Assembly (NCBI GenBank): GCA_030150085.1
Contig: JASLGJ010000181.1
Coordinates: 1-10,802, forward strand
Direction: 5' to 3'
DNA length: 10,802 nt
Source of the DNA: Candidatus Elarobacter sp.
GTDB taxonomy: Bacteria; Vulcanimicrobiota; Vulcanimicrobiia; Vulcanimicrobiales; Vulcanimicrobiaceae
Part shown: piece by piece, positions 1 to 5,795 of the stretch
Numbering within the stretch: position 1 is the first letter of the stretch
Layout of the letters: each line of letters begins with the position of its first letter
Translations under genes and position numbers: made by a program
Notes under the pieces: generated by a model
The model's input: only the letters and a program-made list of their open reading frames with translations
Told to the model about the DNA's origin: nothing
Databases searched by the model: none

Positions 1-186
1 CTGCCGGCCGCCTTCGGCGGCCTGCAGCGGGGTAGCCCCCGGCGCGAGCAGCAGCAGGTACGGCTCGCCGGCCGCGCGGGCGGCCGCCGCGACGTCCGCC
101 GCGCCGTCGACCGTCACGACCCGGGTCGCGCGGCTGCGCGCGGAGCCGGGATCGCTGCCCGGCGCGGCGAGGAGCGCGAACTCCAT
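1..186 (-). CDS. Unrecognised protein, N-terminal 62 codons only (3' end outside window)
   Basis: An ATG at 186-184 follows the TAG stop of the glycosyltransferase gene after only two bases, so the two genes are probably co-transcribed and translationally coupled; there is no clear Shine-Dalgarno of its own. The reading frame stays open to the window edge. The visible peptide begins MEFALLAAPGSDPG, is Ala/Arg rich, and contains a hydrophobic stretch PYLLLLAPGATPL at residues 42-54. That stretch faintly resembles the strand before the DXD motif of family-2 glycosyltransferases, but the acidic residues are absent, so I assign no function. Position next to a filament-linked glycosyltransferase would fit a role in surface or flagellin modification; this is inference only. 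Confidence 0.55.
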   Translation of the reverse strand, partial: MEFALLAAPGSDPGSARSRATRVVTVDGAADVAAAARAAGEPYLLLLAPGATPLQAAEGGRQ

Positions 187-188
187 GA

Positions 189-2165
189 CTAGGCCAGCAC
201 CCGCTCCGCCAGCGCTCCGGCCTCGGCCAGCCGGCCGGCCTGGATCAGCGCGCCCGCCACGTCGACGGCGGCGTTGCGCAGCGCCGGGTCGTCCCGCCGC
301 GGCAAGGTCGCGATCTGGTCCAGCGCGGCCAGCGCCGCGTCCAGGTCGCCCGCGCGGCGCTCGATCTCGACCCGCAGCGCGAACGCCGAGGGCGCCACCG
401 GCGAGTCGGGCGCGATGTCGTCCAGCCGCGTGCGCGCGACGTCGTCGCGGCCCAGGCGCGCGGCGGCCAGCGCCGCGTTGTAGCGCAGCACCGGGTCGCG
501 CGGCTCGCGCTCGAGCCCGCGCTCGGCGGCGTCGAGCGCGTCGGCGACGCGCTGCTCCTCGAGCAGCCGGTGCGAGCGGCGCGCGAAATCCGCTCCGTCG
601 CGCAGCGGCGCGCTCAGCTCGTCGGCGCGCAGGCGCGCGCGCTTCGCGTCGTCGCCGCGCTCGGCGTACAGCTCGTCGAGCAGGCCCAGCACGATGCCGT
701 GGCCGGGCGCGAGCTCCAGCGCGCGCAGCGCGTAGGGCTCGGGGTCGCCGAGCCGCTCGCTGCGGGTGGTCGTGGCCGCCGAAGCCAGCAGCGTCGCGTA
801 CGCCGCGTCGGCGAGCGGCTCCGCGCGCCGGTCGACCAGCTCGAAGGCTTGCGCGAAGCGGCGCCGGCGCAGCAGGAAGTTGGCGTACGCGGTGAAGGCC
901 GCCTCGCCGTCGCGCTCGGCGCCCTCGCGGAACAGCCGCTCGGCGTCGTAGATCTTCCCGGCCTTCTCGTAGGTGCGCGCGGTGACCGAGCGCAGCAGCG
1001 CCGAGTCCGGCTTGTTCGCCAGCGCCTGCTCGAACCACGGCAGCGCTTCCTCGTAGCGCTCTTCTTTCAGATAGGTCGAGCCGAGGTTGAAGGCCGCTTT
1101 CCACAGCACGATCTCGTCGTCGACCATGTAGTGCTTGTAGGCCGCGTTGCGCAGGCCCATCGCGCGCTCGTACCACGCGCGCGCCTCGTCGAAGCGCTTT
1201 TCGAGCGAGAGGAAATAGCCGCGCGTGAACACCAGGTTGGGGTGGTCGTCGTTCTCGGCCAAGCCTTGGTCGAGCACCGCGATGCCGCGCGCGACGTCGC
1301 CCTTGAGCTCCGCGTGCGCGCTGCCCAGCATGACGTAGGCCAGCGGCCAGAACGCGCGCGGCTGATCGCCCAGCGCGAACATCTTCTCCAGCGCTTCGAT
1401 GCCGTCGTCGGCGTTGCCGCTGGCGACCGCGGCGACGCCGAAGTTGAACCACGAGAACGCCTCCTCGGGCGCTTCGCGAATCGCTTTCTCGAGCAGCGGC
1501 GTGTTGCGCTCGTCCTTCTTCTTGCCCTCGAGCACGGCTTTGGTGTAGCCCTTGTGCACGATCTTGATCGGCGACATCACCGCCGGCAGCTCGAGCGCGC
1601 CGTCGTCGAGCGCGAGGTTCTCGTGGATCACGCTCTTGTAGCGGATGCGCGGCGTGGTCGGGAAGACGCGCGTCAGGTAGTGCGTCATCGTCGCCGCGCC
1701 CGACTCGTCCTCGACCGCGTTCTGGATCTGGATGTAGACCGCGTCGACGCCGGCCGGCGTCGCGCCGAGCGCGCGCAGCAGCGGCACGGACTCGGGCACC
1801 AGCTCCTCGTCGGCGTCGAGCACCAGCGTCCAGCGCCGGGTCGCCATCTCGACGGCCTGGTTGCGGGCCCAGGCGAAATCGTTGCGCCACTCGCGCTCGA
1901 TCACGTTGGCGCCGAACGAGCGCGCGATCTCGATCGTGCGATCGGTCGAGCCGGTGTCGACGATGTTGATCTCGTCGACGCAGTCGCGCACGCTGGCCAG
2001 GCACTCGGCCAGGAAGCGCTCCTCGTTCTTGACGATCATGCACAAGCTCACCCCGGCGGGGAGCTGCGCCTGCTCGGCGGGCGGTTGCGGCAAGTTGAAG
2101 AGCAGCCCGGTCTGAGCGGACGCGAACGCGGAGTTCTGGTAGTCGTCGACGATCTCTAACGGCAC
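189..2165 (-). CDS. Family-2 glycosyltransferase with C-terminal TPR repeats (candidate flagellin glycosyltransferase)
   Basis: A 658-residue protein if started at the GTG at 2165-2163, which has a strong Shine-Dalgarno GGAGAGGTG just upstream. The frame is open further up to 2495, but that extension runs into the end of fliC, across its terminator, and is low-complexity and basic, so it is not coding. Residues about 38-260 form a GT-A fold family-2 domain: LCMIVKNEE (41-49), IVDTGSTDRT (68-77), WRNDFAWARN (93-102), the metal/nucleotide-sugar motif LDADEE (116-121), IHENL (180-184) and VHKGY (203-207). From about residue 235 to the end are TPR-like helical repeats (for example FNFGVAAVASGNADDGIEALEK, and AFNLGSTYLKEERYEEALPWFEQAL, each given here in part), usually used to bind a protein partner. 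No signal peptide or membrane segment is visible, so it is probably cytosolic. Lying directly after fliC suggests flagellin O-glycosylation; substrate and sugar are unknown. Confidence 0.9.
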   Translation of the reverse strand: MPLEIVDDYQNSAFASAQTGLLFNLPQPPAEQAQLPAGVSLCMIVKNEERFLAECLASVRDCVDEINIVDTGSTDRTIEIARSFGANVIEREWRNDFAWARNQAVEMATRRWTLVLDADEELVPESVPLLRALGATPAGVDAVYIQIQNAVEDESGAATMTHYLTRVFPTTPRIRYKSVIHENLALDDGALELPAVMSPIKIVHKGYTKAVLEGKKKDERNTPLLEKAIREAPEEAFSWFNFGVAAVASGNADDGIEALEKMFALGDQPRAFWPLAYVMLGSAHAELKGDVARGIAVLDQGLAENDDHPNLVFTRGYFLSLEKRFDEARAWYERAMGLRNAAYKHYMVDDEIVLWKAAFNLGSTYLKEERYEEALPWFEQALANKPDSALLRSVTARTYEKAGKIYDAERLFREGAERDGEAAFTAYANFLLRRRRFAQAFELVDRRAEPLADAAYATLLASAATTTRSERLGDPEPYALRALELAPGHGIVLGLLDELYAERGDDAKRARLRADELSAPLRDGADFARRSHRLLEEQRVADALDAAERGLEREPRDPVLRYNAALAAARLGRDDVARTRLDDIAPDSPVAPSAFALRVEIERRAGDLDAALAALDQIATLPRRDDPALRNAAVDVAGALIQAGRLAEAGALAERVLA

Positions 2166-2169
2166 GTGG

Positions 2170-2186
2170 TCACCTCTCCGTTGTGA
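2170..2186 (-). promoter_or_regulatory. Small hairpin presenting the glycosyltransferase Shine-Dalgarno; possible CsrA site
   Basis: On the minus strand TCAC and GTGA can pair (4 bp) around a 9-base loop AACGGAGAG, which holds an ANGGA motif and much of the Shine-Dalgarno of the gene starting at 2165. GGA in a loop over the ribosome-binding site is the usual form of a CsrA repression site. The stem is short and every Shine-Dalgarno contains GGA-like sequence, so chance is a serious alternative. Confidence 0.3.
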
Positions 2187-2217
2187 TATCGGACGAGCGA
2201 GCGCGCCGCATGAGTGA

Positions 2218-2237
2218 GTTTCCGCTAAAGCGGAAAC
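2218..2237. repeat. 20-bp inverted repeat in the glycosyltransferase leader
   Basis: Nine-base arms GTTTCCGCT / AGCGGAAAC are perfectly complementary around a two-base centre. It lies about 55 bases upstream of the glycosyltransferase start, after the fliC terminator. No T-tract follows in either direction, so it is not a classic terminator. It could be an operator for a dimeric regulator, or an RNA hairpin in read-through or leader transcript. Confidence 0.5.
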
Positions 2238-2245
2238 ACCAAGCC

Positions 2246-2260
2246 GTGCGCCGAGCGCAC
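2246..2260. repeat. Short hairpin between fliC terminator and glycosyltransferase
   Basis: Six-base arms GTGCGC / GCGCAC around a three-base loop, just upstream of the 20-bp inverted repeat. There is no T-tract on either side. In such GC-rich DNA this could be chance; it may stabilise the 3' end of the fliC read-through message or the leader of the next gene. Confidence 0.3.
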
Positions 2261-2275
2261 AGACCGGGATAAGAC

Positions 2276-2310
2276 AAAAAGAAAGAGGGCCCGCCGGAGC
2301 GGACCCTCTT
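2276..2310 (-). terminator. Rho-independent terminator of fliC
   Basis: Read on the minus strand, a 12-bp stem (AAGAGGGTCCGC pairing with GCGGGCCCTCTT, one G-U wobble) closes a four-base TCCG loop and is followed at once by TCTTTTT. The stem starts 22 bases after the fliC stop codon. It is the only convincing intrinsic terminator in the window and separates the abundant flagellin message from the glycosyltransferase gene. Confidence 0.93.
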
Positions 2311-2331
2311 CTCGGGTTACGGAGTGCGGTC

Positions 2332-3552
2332 TTAGCGGAAGAGGCTGACGACCGACTGCGCGTTCTGGTTGGCCTGCGCGAGAACCGACGTACCGACCTG
2401 CACCAGGATCTGGAGCTTCGTGTACTGGGTCGTTTCCGCACCGACGTTGAGGTCGCGGATCGCCGACTCGGAGGCCTGCAGGTTGACCGAGGCAACGTTG
2501 TTGTTGTTCGAGTCTTCCTGGAGTCGGACGATGGTGGCGCCGAGCTGCGAGCGCTCGCCCAGGATGGTCTGGAGCGCGTTGTCGATCTGGCCGATCGCGT
2601 CCTCGGAGGCCAGCGAGCTGAAGCCCGTGTTGCCGATGAGGTTCACGTTCGAGATGCGCAGCGAGTTGGTCGAGGTGTCGATGAAGCCGACCTGGATGGT
2701 CGCGCCTTCAGCGGCGCCCGACTGGAAGTTGAACGCCGGAGCGGTCGGGTTCGACTGCGCCGAGACGTACTGGCTGACCTTGACGAAGGTCGTGATGCCG
2801 ACATCGAGGGTGCCCGCCGCGCCGAAGTTCAGCGTCACGCCGTCGATGTTGAACGCCGCCGCGGGAACGCCGCCGGCGATCGTGATGACCGTCGCGACCG
2901 AGCCCTGGCCCGAGGCGCTCGAGAAGAACGAGACGCGCAGGCCCTGCTGGGTCGAGGTGATCTGGGCGACCTGGACTTCGATCGTGCCGTCTTCCAGCGC
3001 GCTCGTCGCCGCGGTCGGGCTGAACGAGACCGAGCCCACCAGCTGGCCGCCGACCGCGAGGTCGGAGTTCGAGGTGATCACCGCGTTCGCGTCGACCTGC
3101 TGCTGGAAGCCCGCGTGCGAGCCGTCGAGCAGGTTCTGGCCGTTGAAGTTGGTGTTCTGCGAGATGCGGTTGACTTCGAGCAGGAGCTGCTTGACTTCCG
3201 ACTGCAGGTTCGCCCGGTCGCTGTCGGACACGATGTCCGAAGCGCCTTCGACGGCCAGCGTGCGGACGCGCTGCAGGATGTCGGTCGTCGTCTGGAGAGC
3301 GCCTTCCGCGACCTGCGCGGCGTTGGTCGCGTCCTGGACGTTGCGGGACGCCTGGTCGAAGCCGTTGACCTGGGCTTGCAGCGACTCGGCGATGGCCAGA
3401 CCCGACGGATCGTCCGCAGCCGTGTTGATGCGCAGACCGCTCGACAAGCTCGTGACGGCATTGCCCAGGGCCGATTGGTTACGATTGAGATTCAGGCTTG
3501 CCGAATTCGCCATCAGGTTGTTGGCGATCGAGAGCCCACCGATTCCCGGCAT
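2332..3552 (-). CDS. fliC: Flagellin (filament subunit)
   Basis: A 406-residue flagellin exported by the flagellar type III system and polymerised into the filament. The N-terminal D0/D1 helices (about 1-150) carry the family signature: SLSSGLRINTAADDPSGLAI, then ASRNVQDATNAAQVAEGAL and NRISQNTNFNGQNLL. The C-terminal D1/D0 region (about 310-406) has AIRDLNVGAETTQYTKLQIL and ends in AQSVVSLFR. The centre (about 150-300) is a Thr/Ser/Ala/Gly-rich variable region. I saw no cysteine. The start ATG at 3552-3550 has Shine-Dalgarno GGAGG six bases upstream. The N-terminus MPGIGGLSIANN is longer and differs from the common MRINTN-type start. It has its own sigma-28 type promoter and a strong terminator, fitting a monocistronic, highly expressed gene. 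FliW, encoded two genes upstream, is expected to bind this protein's C-terminal region. Confidence 0.98.
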   Translation of the reverse strand: MPGIGGLSIANNLMANSASLNLNRNQSALGNAVTSLSSGLRINTAADDPSGLAIAESLQAQVNGFDQASRNVQDATNAAQVAEGALQTTTDILQRVRTLAVEGASDIVSDSDRANLQSEVKQLLLEVNRISQNTNFNGQNLLDGSHAGFQQQVDANAVITSNSDLAVGGQLVGSVSFSPTAATSALEDGTIEVQVAQITSTQQGLRVSFFSSASGQGSVATVITIAGGVPAAAFNIDGVTLNFGAAGTLDVGITTFVKVSQYVSAQSNPTAPAFNFQSGAAEGATIQVGFIDTSTNSLRISNVNLIGNTGFSSLASEDAIGQIDNALQTILGERSQLGATIVRLQEDSNNNNVASVNLQASESAIRDLNVGAETTQYTKLQILVQVGTSVLAQANQNAQSVVSLFR

Positions 3553-3575
3553 GTGTTTCCTCCATGATGCACACG
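3550..3575 (-). promoter_or_regulatory. fliC translation-control hairpin: Shine-Dalgarno in loop, AUG in stem (candidate CsrA site BS2)
   Basis: On the transcript CGUGUG pairs with CACAUG (6 bp including one G-U), placing the fliC start codon in the 3' arm. The 14-base loop holds AUGGAGGA, which contains the Shine-Dalgarno GGAGG and overlapping GGA motifs of the CsrA type. CsrA bound here would block ribosome entry. The position matches the Shine-Dalgarno-overlapping site known in the Bacillus hag leader. Binding itself is inferred. Confidence 0.55.
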
Positions 3576-3584
3576 TGTGAGTCG

Positions 3585-3603
3585 ACGGGCCATCCTGACC
3601 CGT
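3585..3603 (-). promoter_or_regulatory. fliC leader hairpin with AGGA in the loop (candidate CsrA site BS1)
   Basis: A perfect 5-bp stem ACGGG / CCCGU closes a 9-base loop UCAGGAUGG. CAGGAUG in a hairpin loop is close to the CsrA consensus (ANGGA in a loop). It sits just downstream of the predicted start of transcription and about 30 bases upstream of the second GGA hairpin, a spacing a CsrA dimer could bridge. Confidence 0.6.
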
Positions 3604-3612
3604 TCCTGGTTA

Positions 3613-3640
3613 TGATCGGCCGTCGTGGGTAAGGACTTTA
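3613..3640 (-). promoter_or_regulatory. Sigma-28 (FliA/SigD) type promoter of fliC
   Basis: Minus strand -35 TAAAGTCC (TAAA at 3640-3637) and -10 GCCGATCA (3620-3613) are separated so that TAAA and GCCGAT lie 16 bases apart. This is close to the sigma-28 consensus TAAA-N15-GCCGATAA and inside the range seen for SigD. Transcription would start near 3606, giving a leader of about 50-55 bases. The TAA stop of csrA (3640-3638) is part of the -35 box. A nearly identical promoter precedes flgM. Confidence 0.85.
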
Positions 3641-3898
3641 GCTCTTGGGCGGGCGCCGGCTCTTGCCCAGATCGGCCACGCGCGCGCTCTTCTCGGGCGG
3701 CGCCGCGGGGGGCGGCTCGCCGGCGGCGGCGCGGTTGGTGCGCTGGATCTCCTCGTACACCTCGGAGCGGTGGACGGGGATCGTGCGGGGCGCTTCGATC
3801 CCGAGCTTGACCGTGTCGCGGTCGACGGCGACGACGACGATGCGCACGTCGTCGCCGATCATGATCGCCTGGTTGAGTTTGCGGCTGAGGACCAACAC
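3638..3898 (-). CDS. csrA: Carbon storage regulator CsrA, RNA-binding translational regulator
   Basis: An 86-residue CsrA/RsmA protein. It forms a small beta-stranded dimer that binds GGA motifs in mRNA leaders, usually blocking translation. The core is canonical: MLVLSRKLNQAIMIGDDVRI, then VKLGIEAP and VHRSEVYEEIQ. The RNA-contact residues Leu4, Arg6 and Arg44 are all present. Residues 53-86 are a longer than usual Pro/Ala-rich tail (PPPAAPP) with a basic end (KSRRPPKS); in FliW-regulated CsrA proteins extra C-terminal sequence takes part in FliW binding, so the tail may matter here, though its sequence is not one I recognise. The start is GTG at 3898-3896 with GGAGGG upstream, which lies inside a strong hairpin. 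The stop codon overlaps the -35 box of the fliC promoter. Expected target: fliC; possible targets also flgM, its own message and the glycosyltransferase. Confidence 0.97.
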   Translation of the reverse strand: MLVLSRKLNQAIMIGDDVRIVVVAVDRDTVKLGIEAPRTIPVHRSEVYEEIQRTNRAAAGEPPPAAPPEKSARVADLGKSRRPPKS

Positions 3899-3940
3899 GA
3901 ACGACGCCCTCCGTGGCTTAGCACTGGAGGGCGTCCGTTC
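3899..3940 (-). promoter_or_regulatory. Stable hairpin sequestering the csrA ribosome-binding site
   Basis: Between the fliW stop and the csrA GTG, the minus strand has GACGCCCTCC (3935-3926) perfectly complementary to GGAGGGCGTC (3912-3903). The stem is extended by GAAC/GTTC after one bulged base and can gain three more pairs (GTG/CAC) inside the loop. The whole csrA Shine-Dalgarno GGAGGG lies in the 3' arm and the GTG start directly abuts the base. No T-tract follows, so this is not a terminator. The hairpin begins 12 bases after the fliW stop, where a terminating ribosome could disturb it. The 54-base intergenic region also has three ANGGA motifs (CCAGGAAT, AACGGACG, CACGGAGG), so CsrA autoregulation is possible. 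Confidence 0.75.
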
Positions 3941-3952
3941 CCGATTCCTGGT

Positions 3953-4438
3953 TTAGGCTCCCGCCGTGGCCGAGGTCTTTCGCGGTATCGGCGTGCGAAC
4001 CGAGTAGCCGCCGGTTTCCAAGGTGATCTGGCGGGCGGTCCTGGTCCGCAAGTTCACGACGATCGGCGCGAGCAGGTTCATCGTCATCTCGGCCGCTCCG
4101 GCCGTCACCACGACGACACACAGCGTCACGAACTCCTCGGGCCGCTCGATCTCGAGCGAGCTCGCCGCGTAGCCCGGCAGGCGCGGGTCGTAGTCGGCGA
4201 AGATCTGCCAGGGGTCGGCGGTCGGGATCGCCACCCCCAGGTCGTCCAGGCTCTGCAGCCAGACGAACCGTTCCTGGCCCTCCAGGCTGAGCGCCACGAA
4301 GCGCCGCAGGTTGCCGAAGCCGGGCAGCCCCCAGGGGAAGCTGAGCACCTCGGATTCGAGGTACGTCACGGGCCCGAAGCGCGGGAGCTCCAGGGTGATC
4401 TCTCGGTCGGCGGTCTCCACCACGTAGGTCTCCGTCAC
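3953..4438 (-). CDS. fliW: Flagellar assembly factor FliW, antagonist of CsrA
   Basis: A 161-residue FliW. In other bacteria it binds cytoplasmic flagellin, and when flagellin is exported the freed FliW binds CsrA and releases flagellin mRNA. Family marks are FPWGLPGF (residues 34-41), FVWLQSLDD (58-66), a PTADPWQIFADYDP segment (72-85) and NLLAPIVVN (121-129). The N-terminus is about 15 residues longer than in many homologues, and the last dozen residues (after YSVRTPI) are probably disordered. The chosen start is GTG at 4438-4436, 11 bases after the flgL stop, with only a weak GAGAG-like ribosome site, so translation probably depends on coupling to flgL. It directly precedes csrA and fliC, its two expected partners. 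Confidence 0.96.
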   Translation of the reverse strand: MTETYVVETADREITLELPRFGPVTYLESEVLSFPWGLPGFGNLRRFVALSLEGQERFVWLQSLDDLGVAIPTADPWQIFADYDPRLPGYAASSLEIERPEEFVTLCVVVVTAGAAEMTMNLLAPIVVNLRTRTARQITLETGGYSVRTPIPRKTSATAGA

Positions 4439-4449
4439 GTCTATCGCTC

Positions 4450-5784
4450 TCAGCTCAGGTAGTCGAAGAGGGTCTTGGACTCGAGACGCGTGGTCGTCGA
4501 GTAGGCGGCCTGGAGGGCCGTCTGGGTCTGGGAGAACTTGGAGACGGCGGCGGCGACGTCCACGTCCTCGATCCCGCTCTCCGTCTTCTTGTTATCGGTC
4601 AGGGTCGTCTGGATTTGATCCCCGATCGCGCCCAGGGTCTGGATCCGGGCCCCGATCGTCGAGCGGGCGGCCAGCGCCGTGTTGAGCACGTGGTCGACGT
4701 CGCCGATCTGGGTCGAGAGGTTCTGGACGAAGTCGGCCTGGGGGGCCAGGCCCAGCACGCTGGTCAGGTTCCCGGCGTTCGTCGCCCCGGGGCTGGGCAC
4801 GTCGCTGACGTAGAACGAGCCGGTCCCGCTCAAGACCACCCGCTGGGCCTTGGCGTCGAACTGGGCGGTCACGCCGGTCGAGCCGCTGACGGCGTTGATC
4901 TGGCCAATCAGGCTGGCCGGGGTCCCGTCGTCGAGCGCGGTGCCCGGCCCGACCGTGATCGTCTGGATCGACGGCACGCCGTTGACCGAGCCGTTGATCT
5001 GGAGCGAGTACTGGCCGCTGCTGTCGGGCACCGCCGGGGTGGCGAAGACACCCGCCGCGCCGAGCGTGGTCGGAGCCGGGGCCGCCCCCACGGCCGGCCC
5101 GTAGACGAGCTGCCCGCCGGCGTTGATCGGCTGTGCGCTGCGGTCGACCGCGGTCTGGTTGGCCAGCGTGTCGCGCAGCGAGATCAGGGTCTGGAACACG
5201 TCGGCCGAGCCGTCGGTGCTCTGGTAGTTGAACGCCGCCTGAAAGGTCGTCGAGAGGGCGAACTGCTGGTTGTTGTAGATGAGCTGGCCCTGGACTTGCT
5301 CGTTGCCGCCGAAGCTCACCCCGGTGATGGGGTTGCCCTGCTGCTGCACCGGCGCGCTCGCGGCGCTCGCGGTGCCGGCGAAGACGTACTTGCCGCCGTA
5401 CTGGGTGTTGCCGATCGCGATCGACTGGCGCACCAGCTCGTCGAGCTGGTTGGCCAGCGCCGAGCGCTGGTCGGCGGTCAGCCCTTGGCTCGCGCCCTGG
5501 ACCGCGAGCTGGCGCGCGCTCTGCAGGACCGAGGTCAGGCTGCTCAGCGCGCTGTCGGTGGTGGTCAGCTCGGAGACCGCGCTCTGCACGTTGGTGGCCT
5601 GCTGCGTGTTGGCGTCGAGCGCGACGTGCAGCGCCAGGTCCTGGCCGATCCGGGCCGGGTCGTCGCTGGGGTCGTTGAGCTGCTTGCCCGTGCTCAGCTG
5701 CTGGCCGACCTGCGCGTAGAGCGACTGCTGGTCGTCGATGGCCGAGGTCTGCTGGGCGTAGATCATCGAGGTCGCGATGCGCAT
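4450..5784 (-). CDS. flgL: Hook-filament junction protein FlgL (HAP3)
   Basis: A 444-residue FlgL, the junction layer between FlgK and the flagellin filament, exported by the flagellar type III system. The N-terminal flagellin-like helices contain MRIATSMIYAQQ (1-12), QLSTGKQLNDPSDDPARIGQ (about 29-48) and LARQ-like QSARQLAVQGASQGL. The C-terminus returns to helices (SKFSQTQTALQAAYSTTTRL) and ends KTLFDYLS. It is clearly longer than FlgL of E. coli or Bacillus (about 300 residues); the extra sequence is a Gly/Ala/Thr-rich central region (about 190-370) with a beta-type unit LIGQINAVSGSTGVTAQFD similar to one in FlgK of this window. The start ATG is preceded by TAAGGAG, which overlaps the flgK stop codon, so the two are tightly coupled. 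FlgN should act as its chaperone. Confidence 0.96.
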   Translation of the reverse strand: MRIATSMIYAQQTSAIDDQQSLYAQVGQQLSTGKQLNDPSDDPARIGQDLALHVALDANTQQATNVQSAVSELTTTDSALSSLTSVLQSARQLAVQGASQGLTADQRSALANQLDELVRQSIAIGNTQYGGKYVFAGTASAASAPVQQQGNPITGVSFGGNEQVQGQLIYNNQQFALSTTFQAAFNYQSTDGSADVFQTLISLRDTLANQTAVDRSAQPINAGGQLVYGPAVGAAPAPTTLGAAGVFATPAVPDSSGQYSLQINGSVNGVPSIQTITVGPGTALDDGTPASLIGQINAVSGSTGVTAQFDAKAQRVVLSGTGSFYVSDVPSPGATNAGNLTSVLGLAPQADFVQNLSTQIGDVDHVLNTALAARSTIGARIQTLGAIGDQIQTTLTDNKKTESGIEDVDVAAAVSKFSQTQTALQAAYSTTTRLESKTLFDYLS

Positions 5785-5795
5785 CCGTTCGCTCC

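Noticed and set aside
570..2159. Plus-strand open frame opposite the glycosyltransferase
   Set aside because: Arg/Val/Leu-rich shadow; the minus strand holds all family-2 glycosyltransferase motifs.
2183..2200. Sigma-28-like -10 (TCCGATAT) before the glycosyltransferase
   Set aside because: No TAAA -35 at the proper distance; the predicted start would nearly touch the ribosome-binding site.
2166..2495. Upstream extension of the glycosyltransferase frame to an ATG at 2495
   Set aside because: It would overlap the 3' end of fliC and cross the terminator; the sequence is basic and low-complexity, and the GTG at 2165 has a strong Shine-Dalgarno.
3570..3579. Perfect 10-bp palindrome CACACGTGTG in the fliC leader
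   Set aside because: It could be a competing RNA fold or an operator, but it is short, and half of it is already explained by the Shine-Dalgarno hairpin.
3899..3940. fliW-csrA hairpin read as a transcription terminator
   Set aside because: No U-tract follows in the minus direction and the 3' arm is the csrA Shine-Dalgarno, so a translational role fits better.
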